Shown here piece by piece: positions 44,506 to 52,652 of a stretch of DNA of 64,000 nucleotides. The number at the start of each line of letters is the position of its first letter. Positions within the stretch are counted from its first letter, which is position 1. Under the pieces are notes generated by a model. That model was not told where the DNA came from and searched no databases. It saw only the letters and a program-made list of their open reading frames with translations. The position numbers were made by a program, and so were the translations under genes. The DNA comes from Streptomyces spirodelae. Its GTDB lineage: Bacteria; Actinomycetota; Actinomycetes; Streptomycetales; Streptomycetaceae. The DNA lies in NCBI RefSeq assembly GCF_017676385.1, contig NZ_JAFFZN010000012.1, positions 141,946 to 205,945 on the forward strand. Reading direction: 5' to 3'.

Positions 44506-44620
44506 CAGGACGGCTCCTTCGCTGTCCGGTCTGCACGGCGCTTCGCGTTCGCGGCGCGGTACGGCTGTCGTCGCCGTACTCCTTCGACGGTAGACCGGAC
44601 TTCCCGGACGAAACCTCGCC

Positions 44621-45232
44621 TCAGGGTGCCATTCCGACCCTGGTCGTTCTCGGGGTCGAACCCTGACTTTTCTCCTTACGCTCGCCGAGCCCGCCCCGGG
44701 GCGCGACGGCATGCGACCGCTGCTCCCGCTCTCCGAGCCGGTCGCCGTGGCCCCCGTAGTCGCCGTCCCGGTGCCGCAGCCAGCGGCGCAGCAGCGGGAA
44801 GAGCAGACCGGCCGAGAGCGCCACGCCCGTGGTGTTCAGCAGCACCGAGTCGATGTCGGCAACGTGCCCCGGCACCCCCGTCTGCGCCAGGGTGAGGACG
44901 ACCGACACCATCGCCCCCGCGAAGACCGTGCGTGCCACGGTGCCCGGCAGCCGTCGGTGCAGCCGCCCGGTGGCCAGCGGCAGCAGCACCCCGAACGGCG
45001 CCAGCAGCAGCAGTCCGCCGCCGATTCCCTCCAGCGTCGCCCGGGGCCCCTCGGCCAGGTCCGAGCGGATGCTGGCCAGCGGATGCAGATTGGCCGGCGC
45101 CACCCAGGGCACCGACAGCGGGCGCAGCGTCAGCCAGCCGACGAGACACAGATGCGCCGCCAGCAGGAGGAGTCCCGCGAGGCGGATTCGGGTGGCGGAG
45201 GGTGTCGGGCCGCCGGAGCCTAGGCGCTGCAC
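44621..45232 (-). CDS. VanZ-family membrane protein
   Basis: About 203 residues with four hydrophobic segments: AGLLLLAAHLCLVGWLTL, GGGLLLLAPFGVLLPLA, TVFAGAMVSVVLTLAQ and LLNTTGVALSAGLLFPLL. The pattern RPL...NLHPLASI and ADIDSVLLNTTGVALSAGLL is typical of VanZ-like proteins, whose founding member affects teicoplanin resistance. GTG 45232 is the likely start; ATG 45292 in the same frame is an alternative with no better ribosome site. Convergent to nothing; it follows the AfsQ lipoprotein gene on the same strand. Confidence 0.75.
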   Translation of the reverse strand: MQRLGSGGPTPSATRIRLAGLLLLAAHLCLVGWLTLRPLSVPWVAPANLHPLASIRSDLAEGPRATLEGIGGGLLLLAPFGVLLPLATGRLHRRLPGTVARTVFAGAMVSVVLTLAQTGVPGHVADIDSVLLNTTGVALSAGLLFPLLRRWLRHRDGDYGGHGDRLGEREQRSHAVAPRGGLGERKEKSQGSTPRTTRVGMAP

Positions 45233-45380
45233 GTCATGGAAGACGCCGACGCGTTCCGCTGTGGTTCCGGGGTGGTGTGCCGAGCAGGTCATGGCTGTGT
45301 CACACGACGGTTCCGCACCGTGCTCCGCCCGGCGCTCCGTGACGCGTGCGGCGCATGCGTCACCTGCGACGCATGCAGCG

Positions 45381-46031
45381 TCACAGGTGGGTGCCAGCCG
45401 TCTCGGCGGACTGGGGATGGGTGCGCAGCGCGGAGCCGCACTCGTAACGCCGGAGCGGCGAGCCGTCCCCGTCGTTCCCGTCCCCGTCACCGTTCCCGTC
45501 CCTCTTACCGCTGCCGGCGGGTCCGCCCAGGACCACACCGCCCTCGGCGTCGGCGGCCGAGGTGTCCGCGTAGGTGCACACGATCTGCGCCAGCGCGTAC
45601 GGCGGCAGCTTGTCCAGCGGCTCGCTGAGCCGCAGCGCCTCGTCCGGGTCGCCGTCCGTGCCCTTGCTGATCGTCAGCCTCCTGGGGACGGCGGTCTCGA
45701 AGCCTGCCGACTTCTCGACGGTCTGCGGCGGCTTCCTCAGCTCGTTCAGCAGTTTGCGGGCCACCGGCAGCCGCTCCGCAGAGGAGCGCCCGCCCGGCAT
45801 CCGCACCTCCCGCTCGACGGGCGAGACGCGCGAGCCGCACACCAGATAGACGCGGACGACGGAGGCGGAGCCGCCTCCCTCGGGGCTCTCGCGGTCGTCA
45901 GACAGCACACAGCCCACCCGGGAGGGTGCAGCGCCGGCGTCCACCGGTACGGAAGTGGCGCGGATGCCGCAGCCGGTGGCCAGCGAGGCCAGGGCACACA
46001 GCAGCGCGAGCGCGGCGACACGGCGCCTCAT
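45381..46031 (-). CDS. Lipoprotein of the AfsQ operon
   Basis: A 216-residue lipoprotein. The signal peptide is MRRRVAALALLCALASLATG with lipobox ATGC. The mature protein has VVRVYLVCGSRVSPVEREV, LPVARKLLNELRKPP and YALAQIVCTYADTSA, a GerMN-like beta/alpha pattern, then a Gly/Asp-rich stretch. The start ATG 46031 overlaps the kinase stop by four bases (ATGA), so it is co-translated with the kinase. It corresponds by position to SCO4905 of S. coelicolor. It may help the kinase sense an extracytoplasmic signal, which is inference. Confidence 0.85.
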   Translation of the reverse strand: MRRRVAALALLCALASLATGCGIRATSVPVDAGAAPSRVGCVLSDDRESPEGGGSASVVRVYLVCGSRVSPVEREVRMPGGRSSAERLPVARKLLNELRKPPQTVEKSAGFETAVPRRLTISKGTDGDPDEALRLSEPLDKLPPYALAQIVCTYADTSAADAEGGVVLGGPAGSGKRDGNGDGDGNDGDGSPLRRYECGSALRTHPQSAETAGTHL

Positions 46032-47767
46032 CGATCGTCCCCCTCCCCGCGCCCCCGCGCCTGCGGGCCACCCGATTCGCCGTCCGAGCCGTTGTCCGGC
46101 CGGTCGTCCGGGCCTACGCCGCTGTCACCGGCGCCGCCCGCGCCAGGGGTGTCGGTGCCGTTCTCGTCGTTGCCGTCGCCATCGCGGCTTCGGTCGCTCC
46201 CGCTGGTGTCACCGTGCACGTCGTGCACGTCGTGCTGGTCGTGCTCGCCGTTCTCGCGCTCCTCGGCGATCCGGCGGGCGTCACGTGGGAGCCGGAGGGT
46301 GAAGACCGCGCCGCCCTCGCCCTCGGGCGCGTTGTGCGCGGTGATCTCGCCGCCGTGGATATGGGCGTTCTCCAGCGCGATGGACAGGCCCAGACCGCTG
46401 CCCTCGGAGCGGGGGCGGGAGGCGCTGGCCTTGTAGAAGCGGTCGAAGACATGCGGAAGCACATCCTCCGGGATGCCGGGCCCCTGGTCGGCGACCTCGA
46501 TCAGCAGCGCGTCGTCCTCGGTGCGCACCGAGACCCGCACCGGGGAGCCGCCGTGCTTGAGGGCGTTGCCGATGAGGTTGGCGAGGATGACATCCAGGCG
46601 GCGCGGATCGAGCCGCGCCATGATCCCGCGGTCCGCGTCCAGTTCGACCGCGTCCAGCCAGGCGCGGGCGTCGATGCAGGCGGTCACCTGGTCCGCCACG
46701 TCCACGTCGTCCAGCACCAGCTTGGCCGTACCCGCGTCGAAGCGGGTGACCTCCATCAGGTTCTCCACCAGGTCGTTGAGCCGCCGGGTCTCGCTCACCA
46801 CCAGCTGTACGGCGGGCGCGATCATCGGGTCGAGGTTGTCCTGCTCCTCCTCCAGCACCTCGGTGACCGCGGAGATCGCCGTCATGGGTGTCCGCAGCTC
46901 GTGCGACATATCGGCGACGAAGCGCCTGCTGGACGCCTCCCGGGCGCTCAGCTCGGCAACCCGCTGCTCCAGCGAGGCCGCCGCGTCGTTGAACGTACGG
47001 GACAGCTCCGCCAGCTCGTCCGTGCCCGAGACCCGCAGCCGGGTCTCCAGCTTGCCCTCGCCCAGCCTGCGCGCCGCCTCTCCCAGCCGCCTTACGGGCC
47101 GCAGCACGGTCGTTGCGGCGGCCTGTGCCAGCAGCATCGCGCCGATCAGCGCCAGCGCGGTGGCGATCCCCAGCGACCAGGCCAGCGAGTTGAGGTCGTC
47201 ACGCTCGGGCCGCAGGGACTTGAGCAGGTACCCGGTGGGCGTCGGCTCCTCGCCGATCACCTTGGCGCCGCCGACCAGGTACGGGTCGCCGTCCAGCGTG
47301 ATCCGCTGCCAGTACAGGTGGTACGGGTGCTTGTTCTTCTTGTCGACGGAACGCTTCTTGGCGACGGCGCTGCGCAGCCGCTCGGGGACGTCCCCAAGCG
47401 TGAAGTCGTCCACGTTGGAGGCCGCGGCGCACTTCTTGCCGTCCTCGGTGCGGTCGATGAGCAGCACCTGGTAGTTCTGCGAGCTGCGTGCCATCTTCGC
47501 GGCCGCCTCGCGCAACTCCTGGCAGCTGAGCTTGCGGGGGAGGTTGCCCGCGTTGTCCTCCATGGCCTTGCGGAAGTCGTTGAGGGCCGCGTTCTGGGCA
47601 CGGGTGAGGACCGCGTCGCGGTTGAGCCAGTAGGCGATGCCGGAGGCGGAGACGGCGGCGGTGAGCGCCACCAGCGCGAAGACGACGACCAGGCGCAGCC
47701 GCAGGGTGGGCAGTACCCCGGCGAGCCGGGTGCGCAGGCGCTCGCCGAGAGAGGGGGCCTCGGTCAC
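46028..47767 (-). CDS. afsQ2: AfsQ2-type sensor histidine kinase
   Basis: A 579-residue membrane kinase if started at GTG 47767. A membrane segment (LRLRLVVVFALVALTAAVSA) is followed by an extracellular domain of about 130 residues, a second membrane segment (LGIATALALIGAMLLAQAAA), HAMP, the dimerisation domain with phospho-accepting His in FVADMSHELRTPMTA, and an ATPase domain (LIGNALKHGG, VADQGPGIPEDV, GSGLGLSIALE). A disordered acidic tail of about 85 residues follows. The open frame continues upstream to 47857 but those 30 residues are pentapeptide repeats (DHGVR-type) from a minisatellite. The assignment rests on the afsQ1-afsQ2-sigQ gene order. Confidence 0.88.
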   Translation of the reverse strand: MTEAPSLGERLRTRLAGVLPTLRLRLVVVFALVALTAAVSASGIAYWLNRDAVLTRAQNAALNDFRKAMEDNAGNLPRKLSCQELREAAAKMARSSQNYQVLLIDRTEDGKKCAAASNVDDFTLGDVPERLRSAVAKKRSVDKKNKHPYHLYWQRITLDGDPYLVGGAKVIGEEPTPTGYLLKSLRPERDDLNSLAWSLGIATALALIGAMLLAQAAATTVLRPVRRLGEAARRLGEGKLETRLRVSGTDELAELSRTFNDAAASLEQRVAELSAREASSRRFVADMSHELRTPMTAISAVTEVLEEEQDNLDPMIAPAVQLVVSETRRLNDLVENLMEVTRFDAGTAKLVLDDVDVADQVTACIDARAWLDAVELDADRGIMARLDPRRLDVILANLIGNALKHGGSPVRVSVRTEDDALLIEVADQGPGIPEDVLPHVFDRFYKASASRPRSEGSGLGLSIALENAHIHGGEITAHNAPEGEGGAVFTLRLPRDARRIAEERENGEHDQHDVHDVHGDTSGSDRSRDGDGNDENGTDTPGAGGAGDSGVGPDDRPDNGSDGESGGPQARGRGEGDDR

Positions 47768-47786
47768 TCGGCGGTCCCGTCCGCCG

Positions 47787-47876
47787 CGGTCCCGTACGCC
47801 CTGTCCCCGCACGCCGTGGTCGTACACGCCGTGGTCCTGCAGACCGTGGTCCCGCACGCCGTGGTCCCGTTGGCCG
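47787..47876. repeat. 15-bp minisatellite between afsQ1 and afsQ2
   Basis: About six copies of a 15-bp unit resembling GTGGTCCCGCACGCC run from 47787 to 47876. On the minus strand they fall between the afsQ1 stop and the conserved part of afsQ2, and in the kinase frame encode DHGV-type pentapeptides. Because the period is a multiple of three, expansion would only lengthen an N-terminal extension, or the spacer if translation starts at 47767. Confidence 0.8.
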
Positions 47877-47912
47877 TACGCGTCGACACTGCGATTCCGT
47901 TCGTACGTCGGG

Positions 47913-48590
47913 TCACTGCGGGGCGTCCAGTCGGTAGCCGACGCCGCGCACGGTACGGATCAGGGTGGGGGAGGAGGGCACGTCCTCGACCTTGGCGCGC
48001 AGCCGCTGCACACAGGCGTCCACCAGCCGCGAGTCGCCGAGGTAGTCGTGCTCCCACACCAGCCGGAGCAACTGCTGCCGCGAGAGGGCCTGCCCCGGCC
48101 GCCTGCTCAGCTCCAGCAGCAACCGCAGTTCGGTCGGCGTCAGTTGCAGGTCCTCGCCGTTCTTGGTGACCGTCATCGCCGAGCGGTCGATCACCAGCGA
48201 GCCGAACGTCGCCGAGTCGTTGGACTCCCGTTCGCCGCGCCGCATCACGGCACGGATGCGCGCGTCGAGCACCCGACCCTGGACGGGCTTGACGACATAG
48301 TCGTCCGCACCCGACTCCAGGCCCACCACGACGTCGATGTCGTCGCTGCGCGCCGTCAGCAGAATGATCGGCAACTGGTCCGTGCGGCGGATGCGGCGGC
48401 ACACTTCGAAGCCGTCGATGCCGGGCAGCATCACGTCCAGCACGATCAGGTCGGGGCGCTGCTCGCGCAGCAGTTTCAGGCCGTCCTCGCCGGACGCGGC
48501 GGTCACCACGCGGTGCCCCTGGCGGGTCAGACCCATCTCCAGGGCGGTACGGACAGCGTCATCGTCCTCGATCAGCAACAGGAAAGGCAC
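47913..48590 (-). CDS. afsQ1: AfsQ1-type response regulator (OmpR family)
   Basis: A 225-residue response regulator. The receiver has LLLIEDDDAVRTALE, phospho-acceptor Asp52 in LIVLDVMLPGIDGFEVCRRI and ADDYVVKPVQGRVLDARI. The DNA-binding winged helix has LTPTELRLLLELSRRPGQAL and DSRLVDACVQRLRAKVED, ending RTVRGVGYRLD. Starting at GTG 48590 gives AfsQ1's published length and puts the acceptor at 52; a CAGAAT box lies seven bases upstream, consistent with a leaderless mRNA, though ATG 48599 is in frame. AfsQ1 activates antibiotic genes and modulates nitrogen metabolism in S. coelicolor. Divergent from sigQ, with an AfsQ1 box between. Confidence 0.92.
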   Translation of the reverse strand: MPFLLLIEDDDAVRTALEMGLTRQGHRVVTAASGEDGLKLLREQRPDLIVLDVMLPGIDGFEVCRRIRRTDQLPIILLTARSDDIDVVVGLESGADDYVVKPVQGRVLDARIRAVMRRGERESNDSATFGSLVIDRSAMTVTKNGEDLQLTPTELRLLLELSRRPGQALSRQQLLRLVWEHDYLGDSRLVDACVQRLRAKVEDVPSSPTLIRTVRGVGYRLDAPQ

Positions 48591-48692
48591 GCGCGCCATT
48601 CTGGCCCATGGCGCCCCCATACTTCGACCGGCGGTCGTCGCAGGGCAGCGACACGCCCCCCGGCCTGCGCGTTGTGTGGCCCGCCGCCCCTT

Positions 48693-48708
48693 GTGACACC
48701 GCTGTGAC
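48693..48708 (+). promoter_or_regulatory. AfsQ1 binding box GTGAC-N6-GTGAC
   Basis: GTGAC at 48693-48697 and 48704-48708, separated by six bases, matches exactly the published AfsQ1 recognition pattern GTnAC-N6-GTnAC. It lies about 85 bp before sigQ and 100 bp from the afsQ1 start, so it can serve activation of sigQ and autoregulation. Confidence 0.8.
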
Positions 48709-48793
48709 AGACGGGGGACCTGGCGATGAAATGAGGGCGGCAGTGTGTACGGGGTCAAGCAAGCGATCGGGTTCTGCTCCGAGGGGGCGCGAG

Positions 48794-49741
48794 ATGAACA
48801 CACTGCACGGCACCAACACGAGCGCAGTCCTTCACACGCGTCTGCACCTCCCTTCGGTTCCCGTTTCTTCGAACCGGTCCGGTTCGCAGAGCCGGCCGGG
48901 CGAGAAGTCCGGCGCCGAGACGGGTACCGCCCTGCTGGAGCGGAGCCGGGAGCTTGTGGGCGGGCGAGGATGTGCCCGCGGTGCCGGACGTGTGCGGCCG
49001 CGGACCGTCTTCGGCCCCGCCGTCGAGGGGCTCCGGGGGGACGCCCCTGGGGGGAACACGGGGGAACAGGGGGAAACCCGAGGGGAGACGGGGAACACGG
49101 GGGAGAACGGGAGCGAGGGGAACTCCCGTAGGAGTGGCGATTACAGGGAGGCGGCCGTTCTCGGCACCGCCGGGGCGTACGTGGGGGACGCTGCCTCGGA
49201 CGGTGAGACGGACGCGGACGCCGAGGCGGCGTTCACCGCGTACGTACGCGAACGCCGGGCCTCCCTGTACGCCACCGCCTACCACCTGACCGGCGACCGG
49301 TACGAGGCCGAGGACCTGCTGCAGAGCGCGCTGTTCTCCACGTACCGGGCCTGGGGCCGGATCAGCGACAAGGCCGCCGTCGGCGGTTACCTGCGGCGCA
49401 CCATGACCAACCTGCACATCAGCGCCTGGCGCCGCCGCAAGCTGAACGAGTACCCGACCGAGGAGTTGCCCGAGACGGCCGGCGAGCAGGACGCGATGCG
49501 CGGCACCGAACTGCGCACCGTCCTGTGGCAGGCCCTGGCCCGCCTGCCCGAACTCCAGCGCACCATGCTGGTGCTCCGCTACTACGAGGGCCGGACGGAC
49601 CCTGAGATCGCGGACATACTCGACATCAGTGTCGGCACGGTCAAGAGCAGCATCTGGCGCTCCCTGCGCCGCCTCCGCGACGACGAGGTCCTCAGCTTCG
49701 GCCGCAACCAGGAAGAAAGCTTCGACGAACTGGTCGCCTGA
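48794..49741 (+). CDS. sigQ: SigQ-type ECF sigma factor
   Basis: A 315-residue ECF sigma factor of the SigE-like (SigE/SigQ) group. Residues 1-140 are low-complexity Ser/Gly/Thr/Glu-rich, encoded by G-tract DNA. Sigma region 2 follows (RERRASLYATAYHLTGDRYE, AEDLLQSALFSTYRAW) and region 4 (LARLPELQRTMLVLRYYEGR, TDPEIADILDISVGTVKSSI). ATG 48794 is seven bases after GAGGGGG. Divergent from afsQ1 with a perfect AfsQ1 box in the shared promoter, as in S. coelicolor, where SigQ antagonises AfsQ1 in antibiotic control. The long disordered head is unusual for the family. Confidence 0.9.
   Translation: MNTLHGTNTSAVLHTRLHLPSVPVSSNRSGSQSRPGEKSGAETGTALLERSRELVGGRGCARGAGRVRPRTVFGPAVEGLRGDAPGGNTGEQGETRGETGNTGENGSEGNSRRSGDYREAAVLGTAGAYVGDAASDGETDADAEAAFTAYVRERRASLYATAYHLTGDRYEAEDLLQSALFSTYRAWGRISDKAAVGGYLRRTMTNLHISAWRRRKLNEYPTEELPETAGEQDAMRGTELRTVLWQALARLPELQRTMLVLRYYEGRTDPEIADILDISVGTVKSSIWRSLRRLRDDEVLSFGRNQEESFDELVA
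49027..49119 (+). other. G-tract cluster in 5' coding region of sigQ
   Basis: Runs of four to six G at 49027, 49035, 49049, 49060, 49069, 49082, 49090 and beyond lie on the coding strand, with short A/C-containing loops, so both the non-template DNA and the mRNA could fold G-quadruplexes. The translated product is low-complexity. Confidence 0.6.
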
Positions 49742-49788
49742 CCGCGCGACCGTCCGCCGAAAACGATCGTCTGCCCCCGCGGGGACAC

Positions 49789-49861
49789 GGGGGCAGGCGA
49801 TACGGGGGAAACGGGGGAAGGGAAAAGGGGAAACAGGGGGGCAACGGGGAACACCGGGGGG
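49789..49861 (+). other. G-quadruplex-prone G-tracts after sigQ
   Basis: Eight G-runs of three to six in about 73 bp with loops of 3-10 bases follow the sigQ stop and directly precede a long perfect terminator hairpin. Confidence 0.6.
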
Positions 49862-49864
49862 ACA

Positions 49865-49911
49865 AAAGAGCGGTTCCGGGGAGGGTCACACCCTCCCCGG
49901 AACCGCTCTTT
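49865..49911. terminator. 21-bp perfect bidirectional terminator hairpin
   Basis: Positions 49865-49885 and 49891-49911 are perfectly complementary across a 5-base TCACA loop, with AAA at one end and TTT at the other. It lies between convergent sigQ and the kinase gene (49988-50656), so it can end both transcripts. Confidence 0.9.
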
Positions 49912-49987
49912 CACGTGCTCGCATGCTGGTCAGCGGAGAGCGACCGGGAGGGAACGCACCGTCGGGAACGTGGGGTTCCGTCTTGGG

Positions 49988-50656
49988 TCAGGGGGCAGCT
50001 TCGCGGAGGTGGGTGATGCGGGCCGCGGCTTGCGGGTGGGCGCAGGGATGGGCGCTCAGGGCGTGGTGGCGGGCGACGATGGCGGGCTCGGCGCGCAGGA
50101 GGCGGAGGCCGCGGGTGAGGAGGGTGGGGAGCGGCTTGCGGGACTCGCGGATGTCGCGGACCAGCCGGCGGCGGAAGGTCGTCAGAGGGTGGCCGCGCAG
50201 GCAGATGGCATCGGCGAGCAGGCCGAGGGCGGTGCAGCGTGCGGTGATGTCGGCGGCGAAGATGCCCTCGGCGATGAAGAGCGGGGAGCCGGCGAGATCC
50301 AGCTGCTCCTCGCCGGTACGGGTGCTGCGGGAGATGTCGTAGAGGGGGACCGTGGCGGTGCCTTCGCCGCAGAGGCGGGTGATGGCGCGTACGGCGGCGT
50401 CCGCGTCCCAGGAGAGCGGCGAGTCCCAGTCGACCTCGGTTCCGACGAGGGGGAGGGTCGGGTCGTCACCCTCCTTGTAGAAGTCGTCCAGGCGCAGGAC
50501 GGGGAGCCCGCTGCGCGCCGCCAGTCGGGTCTTGCCGGAGCCGGAGGGGCCCGTGAGCAGGATGACCCGGGCGGCGGTGGCGGGGGCCGCAACGGGTGCC
50601 GGGACCGCGGGGGTCGCTCGCTCGGGTACGTCGCATACGTCGCTGGAGTCGGTCAC
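49988..50656 (-). CDS. Uridine kinase-like P-loop kinase
   Basis: A 222-residue P-loop protein of the uridine kinase/phosphoribulokinase type. VILLTGPSGSGKTRLAARSG is Walker A, LRLDDFYKEGDDPTLP the substrate loop and SPLFIAEGIFAADI Walker B; FRRRLVRDIRESRKP is the arginine-rich lid. GTG 50656 is preceded by GACAAT at eight bases, suggesting a leaderless start. In streptomycetes this protein is usually annotated as uridine kinase, fitting the nucleoside theme of the window, but kinase specificity is not shown. Separated from sigQ by a strong terminator. Confidence 0.8.
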   Translation of the reverse strand: MTDSSDVCDVPERATPAVPAPVAAPATAARVILLTGPSGSGKTRLAARSGLPVLRLDDFYKEGDDPTLPLVGTEVDWDSPLSWDADAAVRAITRLCGEGTATVPLYDISRSTRTGEEQLDLAGSPLFIAEGIFAADITARCTALGLLADAICLRGHPLTTFRRRLVRDIRESRKPLPTLLTRGLRLLRAEPAIVARHHALSAHPCAHPQAAARITHLREAAP

Positions 50657-50868
50657 GGGCAACCATTGTCCGGCATCCACCGGGTGGAATCGAAGGCGCG
50701 TGCGGCAACCCAGGGGAAGCGTGTGCGGCGATCGCGGGTAGCGGTCCGTGAAATGGACGCGGCTGGAATTCGTCCGCACCGACGCGCGCCCGCCCCTCCC
50801 GGAAACCGTTCCCGAACAGCGAGAATGGCGCCCCACAGCAACCTGATGGAAGAGGGAGGCCCGCACGT

Positions 50869-51957
50869 ATGGCTCAGGAAGTACGCGGGGTCGTCGCGCC
50901 GGGTAGGAACGAGGCGGTGCGGGTCGAGACGATCGTCGTCCCCGACCCGGGCCCCGGCGAGGCAGTCGTTCAGGTGCAGGCGTGCGGCGTGTGCCACACG
51001 GACCTGCACTACAAGCAGGGCGGAATCAGCGACGACTATCCCTTCCTCCTCGGACACGAGGCGGCGGGCGTCGTGGAGGCGGTCGGCGACGGGGTGACGG
51101 ACGTCGAGCCGGGCGATTTCGTGATCCTCAACTGGCGTGCCGTGTGCGGACAGTGCCGGGCGTGCAAGCGCGGGCGGCCGTGGTACTGCTTCGACACCCA
51201 CAACGCCGAGCAGAAGATGACCCTCAAGAGTGACGGGCGCGCGCTGGAGCCGGCCCTGGGAATCGGCGCCTTCGTCGAGAAGACGCTGGTCGCCGCCGGG
51301 CAGTGCACCAAGGTGGACCCGGCCGTCTCGCCCGCCGTCGCCGGGCTGCTGGGCTGCGGCGTGATGGCCGGGATCGGCGCGGCGATCAACACCGGGCAGG
51401 TGACCCGCGGGGACACCGTCGCCGTCATCGGCTGCGGCGGCGTCGGGGACGCGGCCATCGCGGGGGCGCGGCTCGCGGGTGCGGCGAAGATCATCGCGGT
51501 GGACATCGACGACCGCAAGCTCACCACGGCGGAGAAGATCGGCGCCACGCACGTCGTCAACTCCGCCACCGCCGACCCGGTCGCGGCCATCCGCGAGCTG
51601 ACCGGCGGCTTCGGCGCCGATGTCGTCATCGAGGCGGTGGGCCGTCCGGAGACGTACGAGCAGGCGTTCTACGCCCGCGATCTGGCGGGCACCGTCGTGC
51701 TCGTCGGCGTACCGACCCCGGAGATGAAGCTGGAACTGCCGCTGCTGGACGTCTTCGGGCGGGGCGGCTCGCTCAAGTCCTCCTGGTACGGCGACTGTCT
51801 GCCCTCCCGGGACTTCCCGATGCTGGTCGACCTCCATCTGCAGGGACGGCTCGACCTGGGCGCCTTCGTCACTGAGACGATCGCGCTGGACGAGGTCGAG
51901 AAGGCGTTCGAGCGCATGAACGGTGGCGATGTGCTGCGTTCGGTGGTGATGCTGTGA
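50869..51957 (+). CDS. mscR: S-(hydroxymethyl)mycothiol dehydrogenase
   Basis: A 362-residue zinc alcohol dehydrogenase of the class III/mycothiol-dependent formaldehyde dehydrogenase group, oxidising the mycothiol-formaldehyde adduct with NAD. Catalytic zinc ligands are in ACGVCHTDLHYKQGG and FLLGHEAAG; four Cys in AVCGQCRACKRGRPWYC bind the structural zinc; VAVIGCGGVGDAAIAGARL binds NAD and VDIDDRKL contains the acidic NAD-selecting residue. Start ATG 50869 follows GGAGG. The metallohydrolase gene overlaps its stop, a pairing conserved in mycothiol-making actinobacteria. Confidence 0.92.
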   Translation: MAQEVRGVVAPGRNEAVRVETIVVPDPGPGEAVVQVQACGVCHTDLHYKQGGISDDYPFLLGHEAAGVVEAVGDGVTDVEPGDFVILNWRAVCGQCRACKRGRPWYCFDTHNAEQKMTLKSDGRALEPALGIGAFVEKTLVAAGQCTKVDPAVSPAVAGLLGCGVMAGIGAAINTGQVTRGDTVAVIGCGGVGDAAIAGARLAGAAKIIAVDIDDRKLTTAEKIGATHVVNSATADPVAAIRELTGGFGADVVIEAVGRPETYEQAFYARDLAGTVVLVGVPTPEMKLELPLLDVFGRGGSLKSSWYGDCLPSRDFPMLVDLHLQGRLDLGAFVTETIALDEVEKAFERMNGGDVLRSVVML

Positions 51958-52562
51958 TGGCGGCCCGCATCGATCACCTCGTCACCAGCGGGGAGTTCCG
52001 GCTGGACGGGGAGACGCACCAGGTCGACAACAACGTGTGGATCGTCGGGGACGACCGGGAAGTCGTCGTCATCGACGCGGCGCATGACGCGGACGCCATC
52101 GCGGCAGCCGTCGGGGAGCGTACGCTGCGCGCGATCGTGTGCACCCACGCGCACAACGACCACATCGACGCGGCGCCCGCGCTCGCGGAGCGTACGGGCG
52201 CGCCCGTTCTGCTGCACCCGGACGATCTGCCGCTGTGGGAGATGACCCACCCAAAGCGGGCGCCCGACGGCGAGCTGGCGGACGGCCAGGTGGTGTCGGT
52301 GGCCGGTACGGATCTGACCGTGCTGCACACTCCCGGCCACGCGCCGGGTGCCGTCTGTCTGTACGCGCCGACCCTGGGCACCGTCTTCACCGGCGACACG
52401 CTCTTCCAGGGTGGCCCGGGGGCGACGGGGCGCTCCTTCTCGGACCATCCGACCATCGTCCGCTCGATCAAGGAGCGGCTGCTGACGCTGCCGCTGGAGA
52501 CTGTCGTACGGACGGGGCACGGGGACAGCACGACGGTGGGGGAGGAGACGGCCAACGTCTGA
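51957..52562 (+). CDS. MBL-fold metallohydrolase paired with mscR
   Basis: A 201-residue metallo-beta-lactamase-fold hydrolase with the metal motif CTHAHNDHIDAAPAL, HTPGHAPGAVCLY, FTGDTLFQGG and the final TGHGDSTTVG, resembling glyoxalase II. ATG 51957 overlaps the mscR stop by one base (GTG 51954 adds one residue). Given the fixed pairing with mscR it probably hydrolyses an S-acyl mycothiol such as S-formylmycothiol; this is inference, as MscR itself was proposed to deliver the acid. Confidence 0.88.
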   Translation: MAARIDHLVTSGEFRLDGETHQVDNNVWIVGDDREVVVIDAAHDADAIAAAVGERTLRAIVCTHAHNDHIDAAPALAERTGAPVLLHPDDLPLWEMTHPKRAPDGELADGQVVSVAGTDLTVLHTPGHAPGAVCLYAPTLGTVFTGDTLFQGGPGATGRSFSDHPTIVRSIKERLLTLPLETVVRTGHGDSTTVGEETANV

Positions 52563-52652
52563 CCTGGCTCCGCGCTGCCCCGCCCGCCCCATGGGCGCCC
52601 ACCGTCTCGCCGGTGGGTGCCCCATGGGGAGCGGCAGATGGGGGAGCGCCGC

